From JAWAAW01 sp038884575 (lineage in GTDB: Archaea; Nanobdellota; Nanobdellia; Woesearchaeales; ARS49): a DNA stretch of 11,284 nt. Where the stretch lies: positions 1 through 11,284 of the forward strand of contig JAWABQ010000021.1 in assembly GCA_038884575.1 (NCBI GenBank). The letters are read 5' to 3'. Positions within the stretch are counted from its first letter, which is position 1; each line of letters begins with the position of its first letter. Positions 1 to 6,406 of the stretch are shown piece after piece. The position numbers were made by a program, and so were the translations under genes. The notes under the pieces were generated by a model. The model had not been told where the DNA came from. It saw nothing but the letters and a program-made list of their open reading frames with translations, and searched no databases.

Positions 1-876
1 GATTTCCAATGCCTTTCTTATTCCGCTTGTGCGCGGCACTGCGTCAACAGTGTTGTTTGCCTGTGGAGGCGGCAACTGGACAACTGCTGTCTCCTTGTTG
101 CATTCCGCATCCTCAAGGACTTCTATTTCGCCCTTGACTCCTGTCTTGCTGAAGCCGTCGTTGTACTTGACATCTATTGTCATCTCGTACACGCCTGGCT
201 TTGTGCACTTCGGTATTCTCAAATAGAGCTCCTCTGTTTCCTTTGCCTCGTCATTCTCGATTTCATCAATGTAGTCTGATGCTGAGATTCCAAGTGCAGG
301 AATCGCGACACTCACCTTGACGTCTTCCTCGTCCTTTTCGCCGAAGTTCTCAACGCGCACGACGCTCAGCAGCGCCTGCCCTGCCTGCACGTGCCTTGAG
401 GGTGTGAATATCGCGTCCACAACCTGCAGGTCGTGGCGTGGCACGTCCATCTTGATGTTGTAGTTCTGTATGAGTTCCTTGCCGTCGCGGTCTGTCACGA
501 CAACACGCACCTTGTAGTTGTCCTCCTCAACCAGGTCGGGGAACGTGATGTGGAGGGTCTTGCGGTAAGTGATGTTTGCGTCCATGTCAAATGGTCCGAC
601 GCTGTCAGAAAGCCTGAGTTCCTTGTTGTGCTCAAAGCCTGACACGAAAACTGTGACCTCGACATCATCAATGTCTTCAGAAGCCTCAAGCAGGACTTCA
701 AACTCAACCTTGTTGTCCCTCAGGACATCCAGGCGGTTTGACTGGTCTGGCAGTATTTTCTGGTCGTCGAGCTCCACCCGTGTGATGTTCACAGGGATTG
801 CGGCAGCTGCACCGACCAGTGCAAGCGCGCACAGGAGCACAATTCCGAAAACTCCGAATGTTTTGTGCGTGTTCAT
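1..876 (-). CDS. Secreted S-layer / CARDB-like protein, N-terminal part (cut by window edge)
   Basis: The first 292 codons of a secreted protein are visible; the C-terminus lies outside the window. The N-terminus is a clear signal peptide: a short basic start (MNTHK), a hydrophobic core at residues 7-24 and a run of four alanines, with cleavage probably near A26. The mature part is beta-rich and acidic. Residues about 145-250 hold a CARDB/APHP-like immunoglobulin fold, with a VRVENFGEKDEEDVKVSV stretch typical of such domains. There are NxS/T sequons (for example NIT at 30-32), consistent with archaeal surface N-glycosylation. Similar proteins in DPANN genomes are often annotated as putative S-layer proteins. 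That is a style match, not a proven function; an adhesin or another cell-surface Ig-fold protein is also possible. The ATG at 876 is the first start giving a signal peptide and follows a TATA-like box by about 22 bp. Confidence 0.75.
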   Translation of the reverse strand, partial: MNTHKTFGVFGIVLLCALALVGAAAAIPVNITRVELDDQKILPDQSNRLDVLRDNKVEFEVLLEASEDIDDVEVTVFVSGFEHNKELRLSDSVGPFDMDANITYRKTLHITFPDLVEEDNYKVRVVVTDRDGKELIQNYNIKMDVPRHDLQVVDAIFTPSRHVQAGQALLSVVRVENFGEKDEEDVKVSVAIPALGISASDYIDEIENDEAKETEELYLRIPKCTKPGVYEMTIDVKYNDGFSKTGVKGEIEVLEDAECNKETAVVQLPPPQANNTVDAVPRTSGIRKALEI

Positions 877-895
877 TTTTGTATTAACCCCCGAC

Positions 896-900
896 TATAT
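896..900 (-). promoter_or_regulatory. TATA-like box for the secreted protein gene
   Basis: TATAT on the minus strand lies about 22 bp before the ATG at 876, slightly short for a leaderless archaeal start. A second candidate, the palindromic TTTATAAA at 945-952, would give a leader of roughly 45 nt. The sequence alone does not choose between them. Confidence 0.4.
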
Positions 901-901
901 C

Positions 902-924
902 AGCGTGAATAACGCTAGTGTTAT
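902..924. promoter_or_regulatory. Two overlapping dyads upstream of the secreted protein gene
   Basis: AGCGT (902-906) pairs with ACGCT (912-916) around a 5-nt loop. The segment 909-924 is a 16-bp near-palindrome with ATAAC/GTTAT outer arms, CTAG-centred symmetry and one G/T mismatch. The two share bases 909-916, so they cannot both form. They could be an operator beside the promoter, or alternative hairpins in a 5' leader if transcription starts from the 945-952 box. Confidence 0.35.
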
Positions 925-944
925 CCCCAGTTAATAGTGACCTA

Positions 945-952
945 TTTATAAA
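945..952. promoter_or_regulatory. Palindromic TATA-like box TTTATAAA
   Basis: This perfect 8-bp palindrome lies in the 231-bp gap between the divergent secreted-protein and aIF5B genes. Read on the minus strand it could start transcription near 922, giving a leader for the secreted protein gene. A second box, TTATATAG at 971-978, lies close by. No gene could be assigned to the plus-strand direction. Confidence 0.35.
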
Positions 953-1015
953 GCTTCGCAAAAACAACCATTATATAGTGGTAAAATCAGACTATGAAGG
1001 AATCGTTGTGTCTCT

Positions 1016-1030
1016 GGCGCGGTACGCGCC
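1016..1030. repeat. GC-rich inverted repeat in the intergenic region
   Basis: GGCGCG (1016-1021) and CGCGCC (1025-1030) are perfect 6-bp arms around GTA. The dyad is a GC island in otherwise AT-rich intergenic DNA, upstream of the aIF5B promoter. It could be a protein-binding site or the stem of a small transcript started at the 971-978 box. No run of T follows directly, so it is not a typical terminator. Confidence 0.35.
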
Positions 1031-1076
1031 CGTAATTTATGGTTTATTGCCTCGTCTATTGCTCGGCATACAAACC

Positions 1077-1085
1077 TTTTTTAAA
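1077..1085 (+). promoter_or_regulatory. TATA box of the aIF5B gene
   Basis: TTTTTTAAA is centred about 26 bp before the ATG at 1108. That places the expected transcription start on or next to the first codon, so the message is probably leaderless. No Shine-Dalgarno is seen. Confidence 0.55.
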
Positions 1086-1107
1086 CCCCGTCTAATGCCT
1101 ACTGTTC

Positions 1108-2862
1108 ATGATACGCCAGCCGATTGTGGCTATTATGGGCCATGTGGACCATGGAAAAACCTTGTTGCAGGATAAGATTAGGGGTAGTGCTATTGCTGCG
1201 CGCGAGGCAGGCGGAATCACGCAGGCTATAGGCGCTTCGATAATTCCTTTGCCGACAATACAGAAAATCTGCGGTTCATTGCTTGAGGCGCTTAAGCTCA
1301 AACTCACGATCCCGGGGCTTTTGTTCATAGACACTCCTGGCCATGCTGCCTTCACAAACTTGAGAAGGCGCGGCGGAAACCTTGCTGACATTGCTGTCCT
1401 TGTGATTAATGTCATGGAGGGCTTTATGCCCCAGACTCTTGAGTGCATTGAAATCCTGAAGCACTACAAGACGCCTTTTGTCATCGCAGCAAACAAGATA
1501 GACCTTTTGCCAAGATGGCGGCCTGCAGCGCAAAAGCCATTATTGCAGAACATTGCAGAGCAGGAGCCGGAGGCGCAAAAGGCGCTTGACATAAAGGTCT
1601 ATGAAATTATTGGGAAAATATACGAGCTTGGCTTTGAGGCAGAGCGTTATGACAGGGTAAGCGATTTCACAAAGCAAATCGCTGTTGTGCCAACATCAGC
1701 TGTCACAGGAGAGGGGATTCCTGAGCTTCTTGTCATGCTTACAGGGCTTGCCCAAAGGTTCCTTGAAAGCGGCTTGAAAGTCACAGAAGGCGGTCCTGCA
1801 CAAGGGACTGTCATTGAAGTGAAGGAGGATAAGGGTCTCGGAAAAACAATGGATGTTATTCTCTACGATGGCAGTCTGAAAGTGGGTGATGCTATCGTGA
1901 TTGGCGGTTTGGAAGGCCCGATTGTCAGCCGTGTCAAGGCATTGTTCACCCCAGCCCCATTGCAGGAATTGAGGGAGAAAAAGACAAAGTTCACTTCCAC
2001 AAAAGAAGTTGTTGCAGCAACAGGGGTGAAGATTGTCGCTCCTGATACTGAGAATGTTGTTTCAGGAATGCCCATCATAGGCAATCCTGCAAATGTTGAG
2101 GAGGCAAAGGCAAAAGTCCAGCAGGAAGTTGAGAAGGTAATCATAGAAACAGGAAAAGAAGGGGTAATCATCAAGGCAGATTCCCTTGGCTCGCTGGAAG
2201 CATTAATCACTTTGCTCAAGGACGCGAAAATCCCTGTCATGCGCGCAGGCATTGGCCCTGTAACAAAGAAAGACATTACTGATGCAGCAGCCAATGTTGA
2301 GAAAGACCCATTGCTCGGTGTTGTTTTAGGCTTTAACATTCCCCAGCCAGAAGGAGTTCCTGAAACAGTATCGGTTTTGACAAATACTGTTATTTATCGC
2401 CTTATTGAAGACTATCAGAAATGGGCAGAGCACAAGAAGAAAGCGATTGAGCTTGCAGAGCTTGATTTGCTCATAAGGCCGTGCAAGATTGAAATCCTTA
2501 AGGGTTATGTTTTCAGGCAGAGCAATCCTGCTGTGTGCGGAATCCACGTGATTGCAGGCACGATAAAGACAGGAACTCCCTTGATGACAATGGAAGGACG
2601 CGAACTGACAGTTGTCAAAGGTTTGCAGGAAGAGCAGGAAAACATAGAAAAGGCAGAAAAAGGAAAACAAGTAGCAGTCAGCCTGCCAAATGTCATCATC
2701 GGCCGCCAGCTCCACGAAGGAGACATTCTTATCTCAGCCATTCCAGAGGAGCACTTCAGGAAGTTCAAGGAATACAAGGAATACCTCACAAACGACGAAA
2801 AAGAATTACTGAAAGAAATAGCGCAGATAATGAGAAAAAATAATCCTGTTTGGGGAGTATGA
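1108..2862 (+). CDS. infB: Translation initiation factor aIF5B (IF-2 family GTPase)
   Basis: This GTPase promotes joining of the ribosomal subunits during translation initiation. It has 584 residues, close to the usual archaeal length. The G domain shows GHVDHGKT (11-18, P-loop), AREAGGIT (31-38, switch I region), DTPGH (75-79), NKID (129-132) and SAVTGEG (197-203). A beta-barrel domain II follows (about 215-330), then domain III (ADSLGSLEAL near 367-376) and domain IV (about 455-550). The C-terminus has the family's ending, RKNNPVWGV. No intein interrupts it. The P-loop is followed by LLQD where family members normally have TLLD, a local two-residue change. The start ATG fits a leaderless message. 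Its stop overlaps the start of the next gene (ATGA), so the two are probably cotranscribed and translationally coupled. Confidence 0.97.
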   Translation: MIRQPIVAIMGHVDHGKTLLQDKIRGSAIAAREAGGITQAIGASIIPLPTIQKICGSLLEALKLKLTIPGLLFIDTPGHAAFTNLRRRGGNLADIAVLVINVMEGFMPQTLECIEILKHYKTPFVIAANKIDLLPRWRPAAQKPLLQNIAEQEPEAQKALDIKVYEIIGKIYELGFEAERYDRVSDFTKQIAVVPTSAVTGEGIPELLVMLTGLAQRFLESGLKVTEGGPAQGTVIEVKEDKGLGKTMDVILYDGSLKVGDAIVIGGLEGPIVSRVKALFTPAPLQELREKKTKFTSTKEVVAATGVKIVAPDTENVVSGMPIIGNPANVEEAKAKVQQEVEKVIIETGKEGVIIKADSLGSLEALITLLKDAKIPVMRAGIGPVTKKDITDAAANVEKDPLLGVVLGFNIPQPEGVPETVSVLTNTVIYRLIEDYQKWAEHKKKAIELAELDLLIRPCKIEILKGYVFRQSNPAVCGIHVIAGTIKTGTPLMTMEGRELTVVKGLQEEQENIEKAEKGKQVAVSLPNVIIGRQLHEGDILISAIPEEHFRKFKEYKEYLTNDEKELLKEIAQIMRKNNPVWGV

Positions 2863-3317
2863 AAACCAACCTTAACGCATTGTCAGGCAGGGACTTGAAG
2901 CCTGTTCTTGCAAAAATTAGGGAGCAGTGGGGTGCTGAGATTGATTTTCCGTGGGCCTGGTATCAGAGCGCAAAAAACGACTTGTTTGTCTTGAGCAAGG
3001 ATATTACAAAGATTGACCCTAAGAAATTGAGGATAAACAGTGTCGGATTGTACATTGGCGAGTTCAAGAAAGGCGAAATCAGGCTGAGCATTGAGGGCTC
3101 ACAACTTATTGGTCCTCACGCAAAAAAGAACGTTGTTGAATTAGACAAGGACGAACTAAGGCAATGGCTAAAAGGTGAAGACTTAATCAAGGAAGTAAAA
3201 GCAGAAGGTTACGTGATAATGAAGTCAGGCAATGATTTTGTTGGCTGCGGAAGAGTAAAGGAAGGAAAAATCCTGAATTTCGTGCCAAAGGCAAGGCGTT
3301 TGCTTGTTTCTGACTAG
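2859..3317 (+). CDS. Stand-alone PUA-like protein related to the C-terminal part of RsmF/NOL1-type RNA methyltransferases (COG3270-like)
   Basis: A 152-residue protein with no methyltransferase domain. The C-terminal half (about 85-147) resembles the PUA-like end of NOL1/NOP2/RsmF enzymes: a GYVIMKSGNDFVGCGRV stretch, then KILNFVPKARR. Archaeal members of COG3270 have this layout. PUA domains bind structured RNA, so a role with rRNA or tRNA is expected, but the exact target is unknown. I chose the ATG at 2859, which overlaps the aIF5B stop as ATGA; a TTG at 2850 would add only three residues. Coupling to an initiation factor supports a role in ribosome biogenesis or translation. Its stop codon interlocks with that of the converging DUF371 gene. 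Confidence 0.75.
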   Translation: MKTNLNALSGRDLKPVLAKIREQWGAEIDFPWAWYQSAKNDLFVLSKDITKIDPKKLRINSVGLYIGEFKKGEIRLSIEGSQLIGPHAKKNVVELDKDELRQWLKGEDLIKEVKAEGYVIMKSGNDFVGCGRVKEGKILNFVPKARRLLVSD

Positions 3318-3706
3318 GCCAGCCTTTCCACAGTTACAATCATCCTTTCTTCAGGGTTCTTGAGCAATTCAATCATTCTTTTTGACAAGTCTGCTGCTGA
3401 CTTGTCTGCGTTGATGAGCAGTGTTCCTGGCGAGCATTGCGGCCCTTTTCTTATTATCACGTCTGCTCCTGGCAGGAATGACTTGTTCACGTCGCCTGTT
3501 ATTGTTTCAGTAATGCCTTTTACACTGAGTGTCAGTTTTATTTTTTTTGACACTGTTGCCAGCGCTGCCAGTGCTTCCGGGTCAAAATCAGACCTTGTTC
3601 CAACAACAGAAGCCCCTTTCGGTATTACACTTGTTCTTTGTGTGAATTCAAGAACGCCCTTGTGCGTTCCTTCAATCCCTGCATTGCCGTAAGCATTGAA
3701 CTGCAT
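3314..3706 (-). CDS. DUF371 family protein (COG2090-like)
   Basis: A 130-residue protein with the conserved N-terminus of DUF371: an opening MQFNAYGNAGIEGTHKGVLE, in which HK and the following LEFT segment are typical. A later VGTRSDFDPEALAAL region resembles the family's conserved block. The fold is predicted alpha/beta with no signal peptide or membrane segment. DUF371 is widespread in archaea and has no established function that I know of. It lies 32 bp downstream of drg on the same strand. It also has a TATA-like box (3729-3736) about 26 bp before its ATG, so it may be transcribed separately as a leaderless message. Its stop codon shares four bases (CTAG) with the stop of the converging PUA gene. 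Confidence 0.8.
   Translation of the reverse strand: MQFNAYGNAGIEGTHKGVLEFTQRTSVIPKGASVVGTRSDFDPEALAALATVSKKIKLTLSVKGITETITGDVNKSFLPGADVIIRKGPQCSPGTLLINADKSAADLSKRMIELLKNPEERMIVTVERLA
3528..3554. repeat. Inverted repeat around a T-rich loop, inside DUF371
   Basis: AGTGTCA (3528-3534) and TGACACT (3548-3554) are perfect 7-bp arms around a 13-nt T-rich loop ending in a run of eight T (3541-3548, counting the T shared with the right arm). It lies about 210 bp past the stop of the plus-strand PUA gene. It could end transcripts running from aIF5B/PUA into DUF371. It also encodes the lysines of SKKIK, so coding constraint alone may explain it. Confidence 0.3.
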
Positions 3707-3728
3707 AAGAATAAGTAAGTGGCATCGG

Positions 3729-3736
3729 ATATATTA
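3729..3736 (-). promoter_or_regulatory. TATA-like box of DUF371
   Basis: An AT-only segment (ATATATTAAT, 3729-3738 on the plus strand) centres about 26 bp before the DUF371 ATG at 3706. It lies right after the drg stop codon. The spacing matches the leaderless geometry used elsewhere in the window, so DUF371 may not depend on read-through from drg. Confidence 0.5.
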
Positions 3737-3738
3737 AT

Positions 3739-4830
3739 TTACTTGATGTGTATCTCAACAATGTCTCCGTCTTCAAGCTTCTTGTCCAGGTTTCTGAACT
3801 GCTGCCCTGGGAATTTTGCAGACTTGCCCCAGATTTTTGCAAACCTGAACTTTTTTACAAAGTCCCTGTGAATCCTTCCGCAAACGTCGCCAATCGTTGT
3901 CCCGCGGCGCAAAACCATCGGCTCATCAAGGTCCGGCTTTTTGCCAACTTCCTTCATGAATACCCTGATGAAGTTAAGCCGCGTGAAAATCAGTTCTTTT
4001 AATTCAGGGATATTCACATTCTGCTCTGCGCTGACAGCGAGGTCCGGTTTCAGCTTTTCAATCAAATCCTGCTGCTGGAATTTATCCAGCAGGTCAAACT
4101 TTGTGACAACAGTGACAGCAGGGATATACCTCCTGTTCCCCTCAATCGCATCAATAAAGCTGTCAATTGTCACAGGGCTCCTTATCACCACGTCTGCATT
4201 GTTTATCCTGAACGTGTGGAGTATTTCCTTCATTGTTTCCTTGCTTATCTCAACAGGAACTGTTGTGCTTATGTCAAGCCCTCCCCTTGATTTCTTGCTT
4301 ATCTTGACGTCAGGCGCTTCCTGGTTTATCCTTACGCCGACATCATAGACTTCCTGCAGTATTGCCGGATAATGCTCTGGGTGGAGGGCATCAATCAGAA
4401 TGAGTATCAAATCAGCCGCCCTTACCATTGCAAGCACTTCCTTGCCGCGCCCGCGCCCTGATGCAGCCCCTGCAACTATGCCCGGTACGTCAAGTATCTG
4501 GATTTTTGCCTGGTTGTACTGCAAAACTCCGGGAATCACAGAAAGCGTCGTGAATGCGTATGCTGCTGTCTTGCTTTTAGCTCCTGTCAGCCTGTTAAGC
4601 AAAGTGCTTTTTCCGACAGAAGGAAAGCCAAGGAGAATGACTGTTGCGTCGCCTGACTTCTTGACAAAAAAGCCGGCTCCTGCGCCTTTTTTTGCAGCTG
4701 CCTTCTCAAGCTTTTCGCGCAGCCTTGCTATCTGTGCTTTCGCGACGCCGAATGCGTGCTCAGTGGCCTTGTTGTACTGCCACTTTCGCATTGCGTCCTC
4801 AATCTCTTTAATGCGCTCTGGGATGCCCAT
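3739..4830 (-). CDS. drg: Drg-type GTPase (Obg family, TGS domain)
   Basis: A 363-residue archaeal counterpart of eukaryotic DRG1/DRG2 (Rbg1/Rbg2), ribosome-associated GTPases thought to help translating ribosomes. The N-terminal helical region (1-50) is basic and helix-turn-helix-like. The G domain carries GFPSVGKST (68-76), YAFTT (91-95, G2), DVPG (114-117) and SAE (267-269). The Gly/Arg-rich segment GAASGRGRGKEVL (121-133) after DVPG is typical of Drg. The C-terminal TGS domain spans about 303-363. Position G4 reads TKFD (243-246) rather than the usual NKxD. The length is typical. The start ATG at 4830 is about 27 bp from a palindromic TATA box shared with the divergent mscS-like gene. DUF371 follows on the same strand. 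Confidence 0.95.
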   Translation of the reverse strand: MGIPERIKEIEDAMRKWQYNKATEHAFGVAKAQIARLREKLEKAAAKKGAGAGFFVKKSGDATVILLGFPSVGKSTLLNRLTGAKSKTAAYAFTTLSVIPGVLQYNQAKIQILDVPGIVAGAASGRGRGKEVLAMVRAADLILILIDALHPEHYPAILQEVYDVGVRINQEAPDVKISKKSRGGLDISTTVPVEISKETMKEILHTFRINNADVVIRSPVTIDSFIDAIEGNRRYIPAVTVVTKFDLLDKFQQQDLIEKLKPDLAVSAEQNVNIPELKELIFTRLNFIRVFMKEVGKKPDLDEPMVLRRGTTIGDVCGRIHRDFVKKFRFAKIWGKSAKFPGQQFRNLDKKLEDGDIVEIHIK

Positions 4831-4853
4831 GGCGCTAAAATGCCCCGAAAAGG

Positions 4854-4861
4854 TTTATAAA
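4854..4861. promoter_or_regulatory. Single palindromic TATA box between divergent drg and mscS-like genes
   Basis: TTTATAAA is identical on both strands. Its centre is 27.5 bp from the first base of the drg start codon and 26.5 bp from that of the channel gene, almost exact symmetry. The 53-bp intergenic region has no other convincing TATA box, so one TBP site may serve both leaderless genes. The purine-rich GAAAAGG just before it on the plus strand is a better BRE for the channel gene than the matching stretch on the drg side. Confidence 0.6.
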
Positions 4862-4883
4862 AGCATCGCTGTTTCATTGGATC

Positions 4884-5423
4884 ATGGCATTATTGGAATT
4901 TTGGAGCGAGGCGCAGGGATGGGTTAACATGATTGCTTCTGCAGTAATCGTTCTTCTCATAGGCTTCATTATCGGAAAAGTGCTTGGCAAGCTTGCCCAG
5001 CGCGGTTTGCACGAGGTTGAGCTCAACAGGATTCTTGGCAAGGCAGGAATCAAGTTTGGAATGGAGGAATTAATAGGGCGCTCAATAGAGTGCCTGATTT
5101 ATTTTATCGCGATTGTTGTTGCGCTTGACCAGCTGGGTGTTACTGCAATCGTGCTTTACATCGTAATTGCGGCAGTCCTGGTAGTTGTGGTGATTGCGTT
5201 CCTCCTTAGCATCAAGGACTTCATACCGAACTTCATCGCAGGAATACGCCTCAGCCACAAAAAGCTGTTCAATGTAGGTGATACAATTACGGCAGGCTCT
5301 GTCAGCGGCAAAGTGAGGGAAATAGGGCTTCTTGAGACAAAGCTTGTCAGCAGGAACAAGGACATAATCCATATTCCAAATTCAAGCCTTGTCAGGCAGG
5401 AAATAAGGGTCAGAAGGCATTAG
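4884..5423 (+). CDS. Short MscS-type mechanosensitive channel protein
   Basis: A 179-residue membrane protein that probably forms a small-conductance mechanosensitive channel releasing solutes under osmotic downshock. Hydrophobic segments lie at about 14-36 (TM1), 68-88 (TM2) and 88-110 (TM3). They are followed by the pore-lining end of TM3, with DFIPNFIAGIRL (112-123). The middle beta domain follows (127-175), with FNVGDTITAGSVSGKVREIG and the IPNSSL motif (164-169). The protein stops right after this domain and lacks the alpha/beta vestibule and terminal barrel of E. coli MscS (286 aa). The ending in RRH shows no sign of a frameshift: the downstream gene converges and overlaps its stop. The start ATG fits leaderless transcription from the 4854-4861 box. 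Family assignment is firm; gating in this reduced form is inference. Confidence 0.88.
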   Translation: MALLEFWSEAQGWVNMIASAVIVLLIGFIIGKVLGKLAQRGLHEVELNRILGKAGIKFGMEELIGRSIECLIYFIAIVVALDQLGVTAIVLYIVIAAVLVVVVIAFLLSIKDFIPNFIAGIRLSHKKLFNVGDTITAGSVSGKVREIGLLETKLVSRNKDIIHIPNSSLVRQEIRVRRH

Positions 5424-6382
5424 TCTCTTTTTCTTTTCGGCGGCAGGACCATTGAATTGCTGCCCTGCATAAATGGCTTTGAGCTTGCGACTGTCATGTA
5501 AGTTGTCGTGTCATCTTCGCATATCAGTGTTGAGCCTGATGCAGAAGGGGTGATGATTTCATATTCCTGCCCTTTGCTTGCAACATGCCCAGGGGTGAGG
5601 GTTGCTGACTTTATTTCCTCAAGGAACTGGGTTATTTCTCCCTTGTCAACAGAAAGCCTTGCACTGCTGTGCGGGATTGCCTCTGCGACAATGCCGTTCA
5701 TGATTTTGTCATAGTGCTTCTTCATTATTTCAGGGTCGTCAAAGAACTCAAGCACGTATTTCTTGTTGTCAGGCATGCCTATCACTGCGACAAACCCGAC
5801 CTGGCTTGGTTTTATTGCAAAGCGCCTGGCAATAGCCTCCAGGTCTTCGCTTTTCTGCGCCATTACCTGGCTGAAGTCCTGGGTGTGGGATTCGGTTCCT
5901 GTCATATAAAGGGTTGTGGCAACCTCGTGCCAGGTTTCATCCTGGTCCTTGGCGTGCTTGACAGAGGGGGTGGTGTGGCCGCCGTAGCCAAATCCCCTGC
6001 TTTGCCCTCTGCTCCTTCCATGCTCAACGCACCGTACAGGAATTTTTCCTTGGTAGCCGGCTGCAAGGTAAACGCTTGCTGACACCATTCTGTTCTGCCC
6101 GCCGCCGACAAGGTATTCCCCTGCAACAATAAGCACGTCCTTGCCTGTGTCATTGTTTACTGCAAGCTCAGAAACATTTCTTACTGCGACATCATTGTCC
6201 CTTTGGGCTGTTTCTTCTATTTTCAGCCCGTTTTGCAGTGCTTCCTCAAGGACAAGTTTTTCAAGCCTTGAGCCGCCGTTCTTTTTCAGGAGCGGCACAA
6301 CAGCGAGGTTTTGGTATTGCTGGATATCGCCGAGATTTACAGAACTTATTGCAGAAACAACTGATTCTTGCGCCCCTGCCAT
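5420..6382 (-). CDS. ARPP-1 / DUF6569-like protein
   Basis: A 320-residue soluble protein of the ARPP-1 (ARG and rhodanese-phosphatase-associated) type. The signature is AGEYLVGGGQNRMV (87-100), where GG-Q-R is the conserved core, followed by IPVRCVEHGR (114-123). Family members usually continue with W after GR; here the text is GRSRGQSRGFGYGGH (122-136), a Gly/Ser/Arg-rich stretch. The C-terminus is strongly basic (KRKRD). There is no signal peptide or membrane segment. The biochemical role of ARPP-1 is not known to me; the domain name comes from proteins where it accompanies rhodanese or phosphatase domains. Here it stands alone. A TATA box lies about 28 bp before the ATG. It is divergent from an unknown 326-aa gene, with a dyad between them, and its stop interlocks with that of the channel gene. 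Confidence 0.72.
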   Translation of the reverse strand: MAGAQESVVSAISSVNLGDIQQYQNLAVVPLLKKNGGSRLEKLVLEEALQNGLKIEETAQRDNDVAVRNVSELAVNNDTGKDVLIVAGEYLVGGGQNRMVSASVYLAAGYQGKIPVRCVEHGRSRGQSRGFGYGGHTTPSVKHAKDQDETWHEVATTLYMTGTESHTQDFSQVMAQKSEDLEAIARRFAIKPSQVGFVAVIGMPDNKKYVLEFFDDPEIMKKHYDKIMNGIVAEAIPHSSARLSVDKGEITQFLEEIKSATLTPGHVASKGQEYEIITPSASGSTLICEDDTTTYMTVASSKPFMQGSNSMVLPPKRKRD

Positions 6383-6406
6383 AAGAGCACATCATGCCTC
6401 TGATGC

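Noticed and set aside
569..934. 121-codon plus-strand frame opposite the secreted protein
   Set aside because: The minus strand gives a clean signal peptide and CARDB-like domain; the plus frame is low-complexity Ser/Thr typical of an antisense shadow.
1016..1030. tRNA or rho-independent style terminator at the GC-rich dyad
   Set aside because: No cloverleaf or TTC loop can be drawn, and no T-run follows the stem.
918..1175. 85-codon plus-strand reading frame across the intergenic region into aIF5B
   Set aside because: It overlaps the well-supported aIF5B start in another frame, has no recognisable motif and its start has no matching promoter spacing.
1863..2339. 158-codon antisense frame inside aIF5B
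   Set aside because: It lies wholly opposite conserved aIF5B coding sequence and has no family features; it reflects the codon bias of the real gene.
2850..2858. TTG start for the PUA-like protein
   Set aside because: The ATG at 2859 gives a standard ATGA overlap and the extra residues carry no conserved feature.
4400..4927. 175-codon plus-strand frame opposite the drg N-terminus, running into the channel gene
   Set aside because: It is antisense to the conserved Drg G domain and overlaps the channel gene start in another frame.
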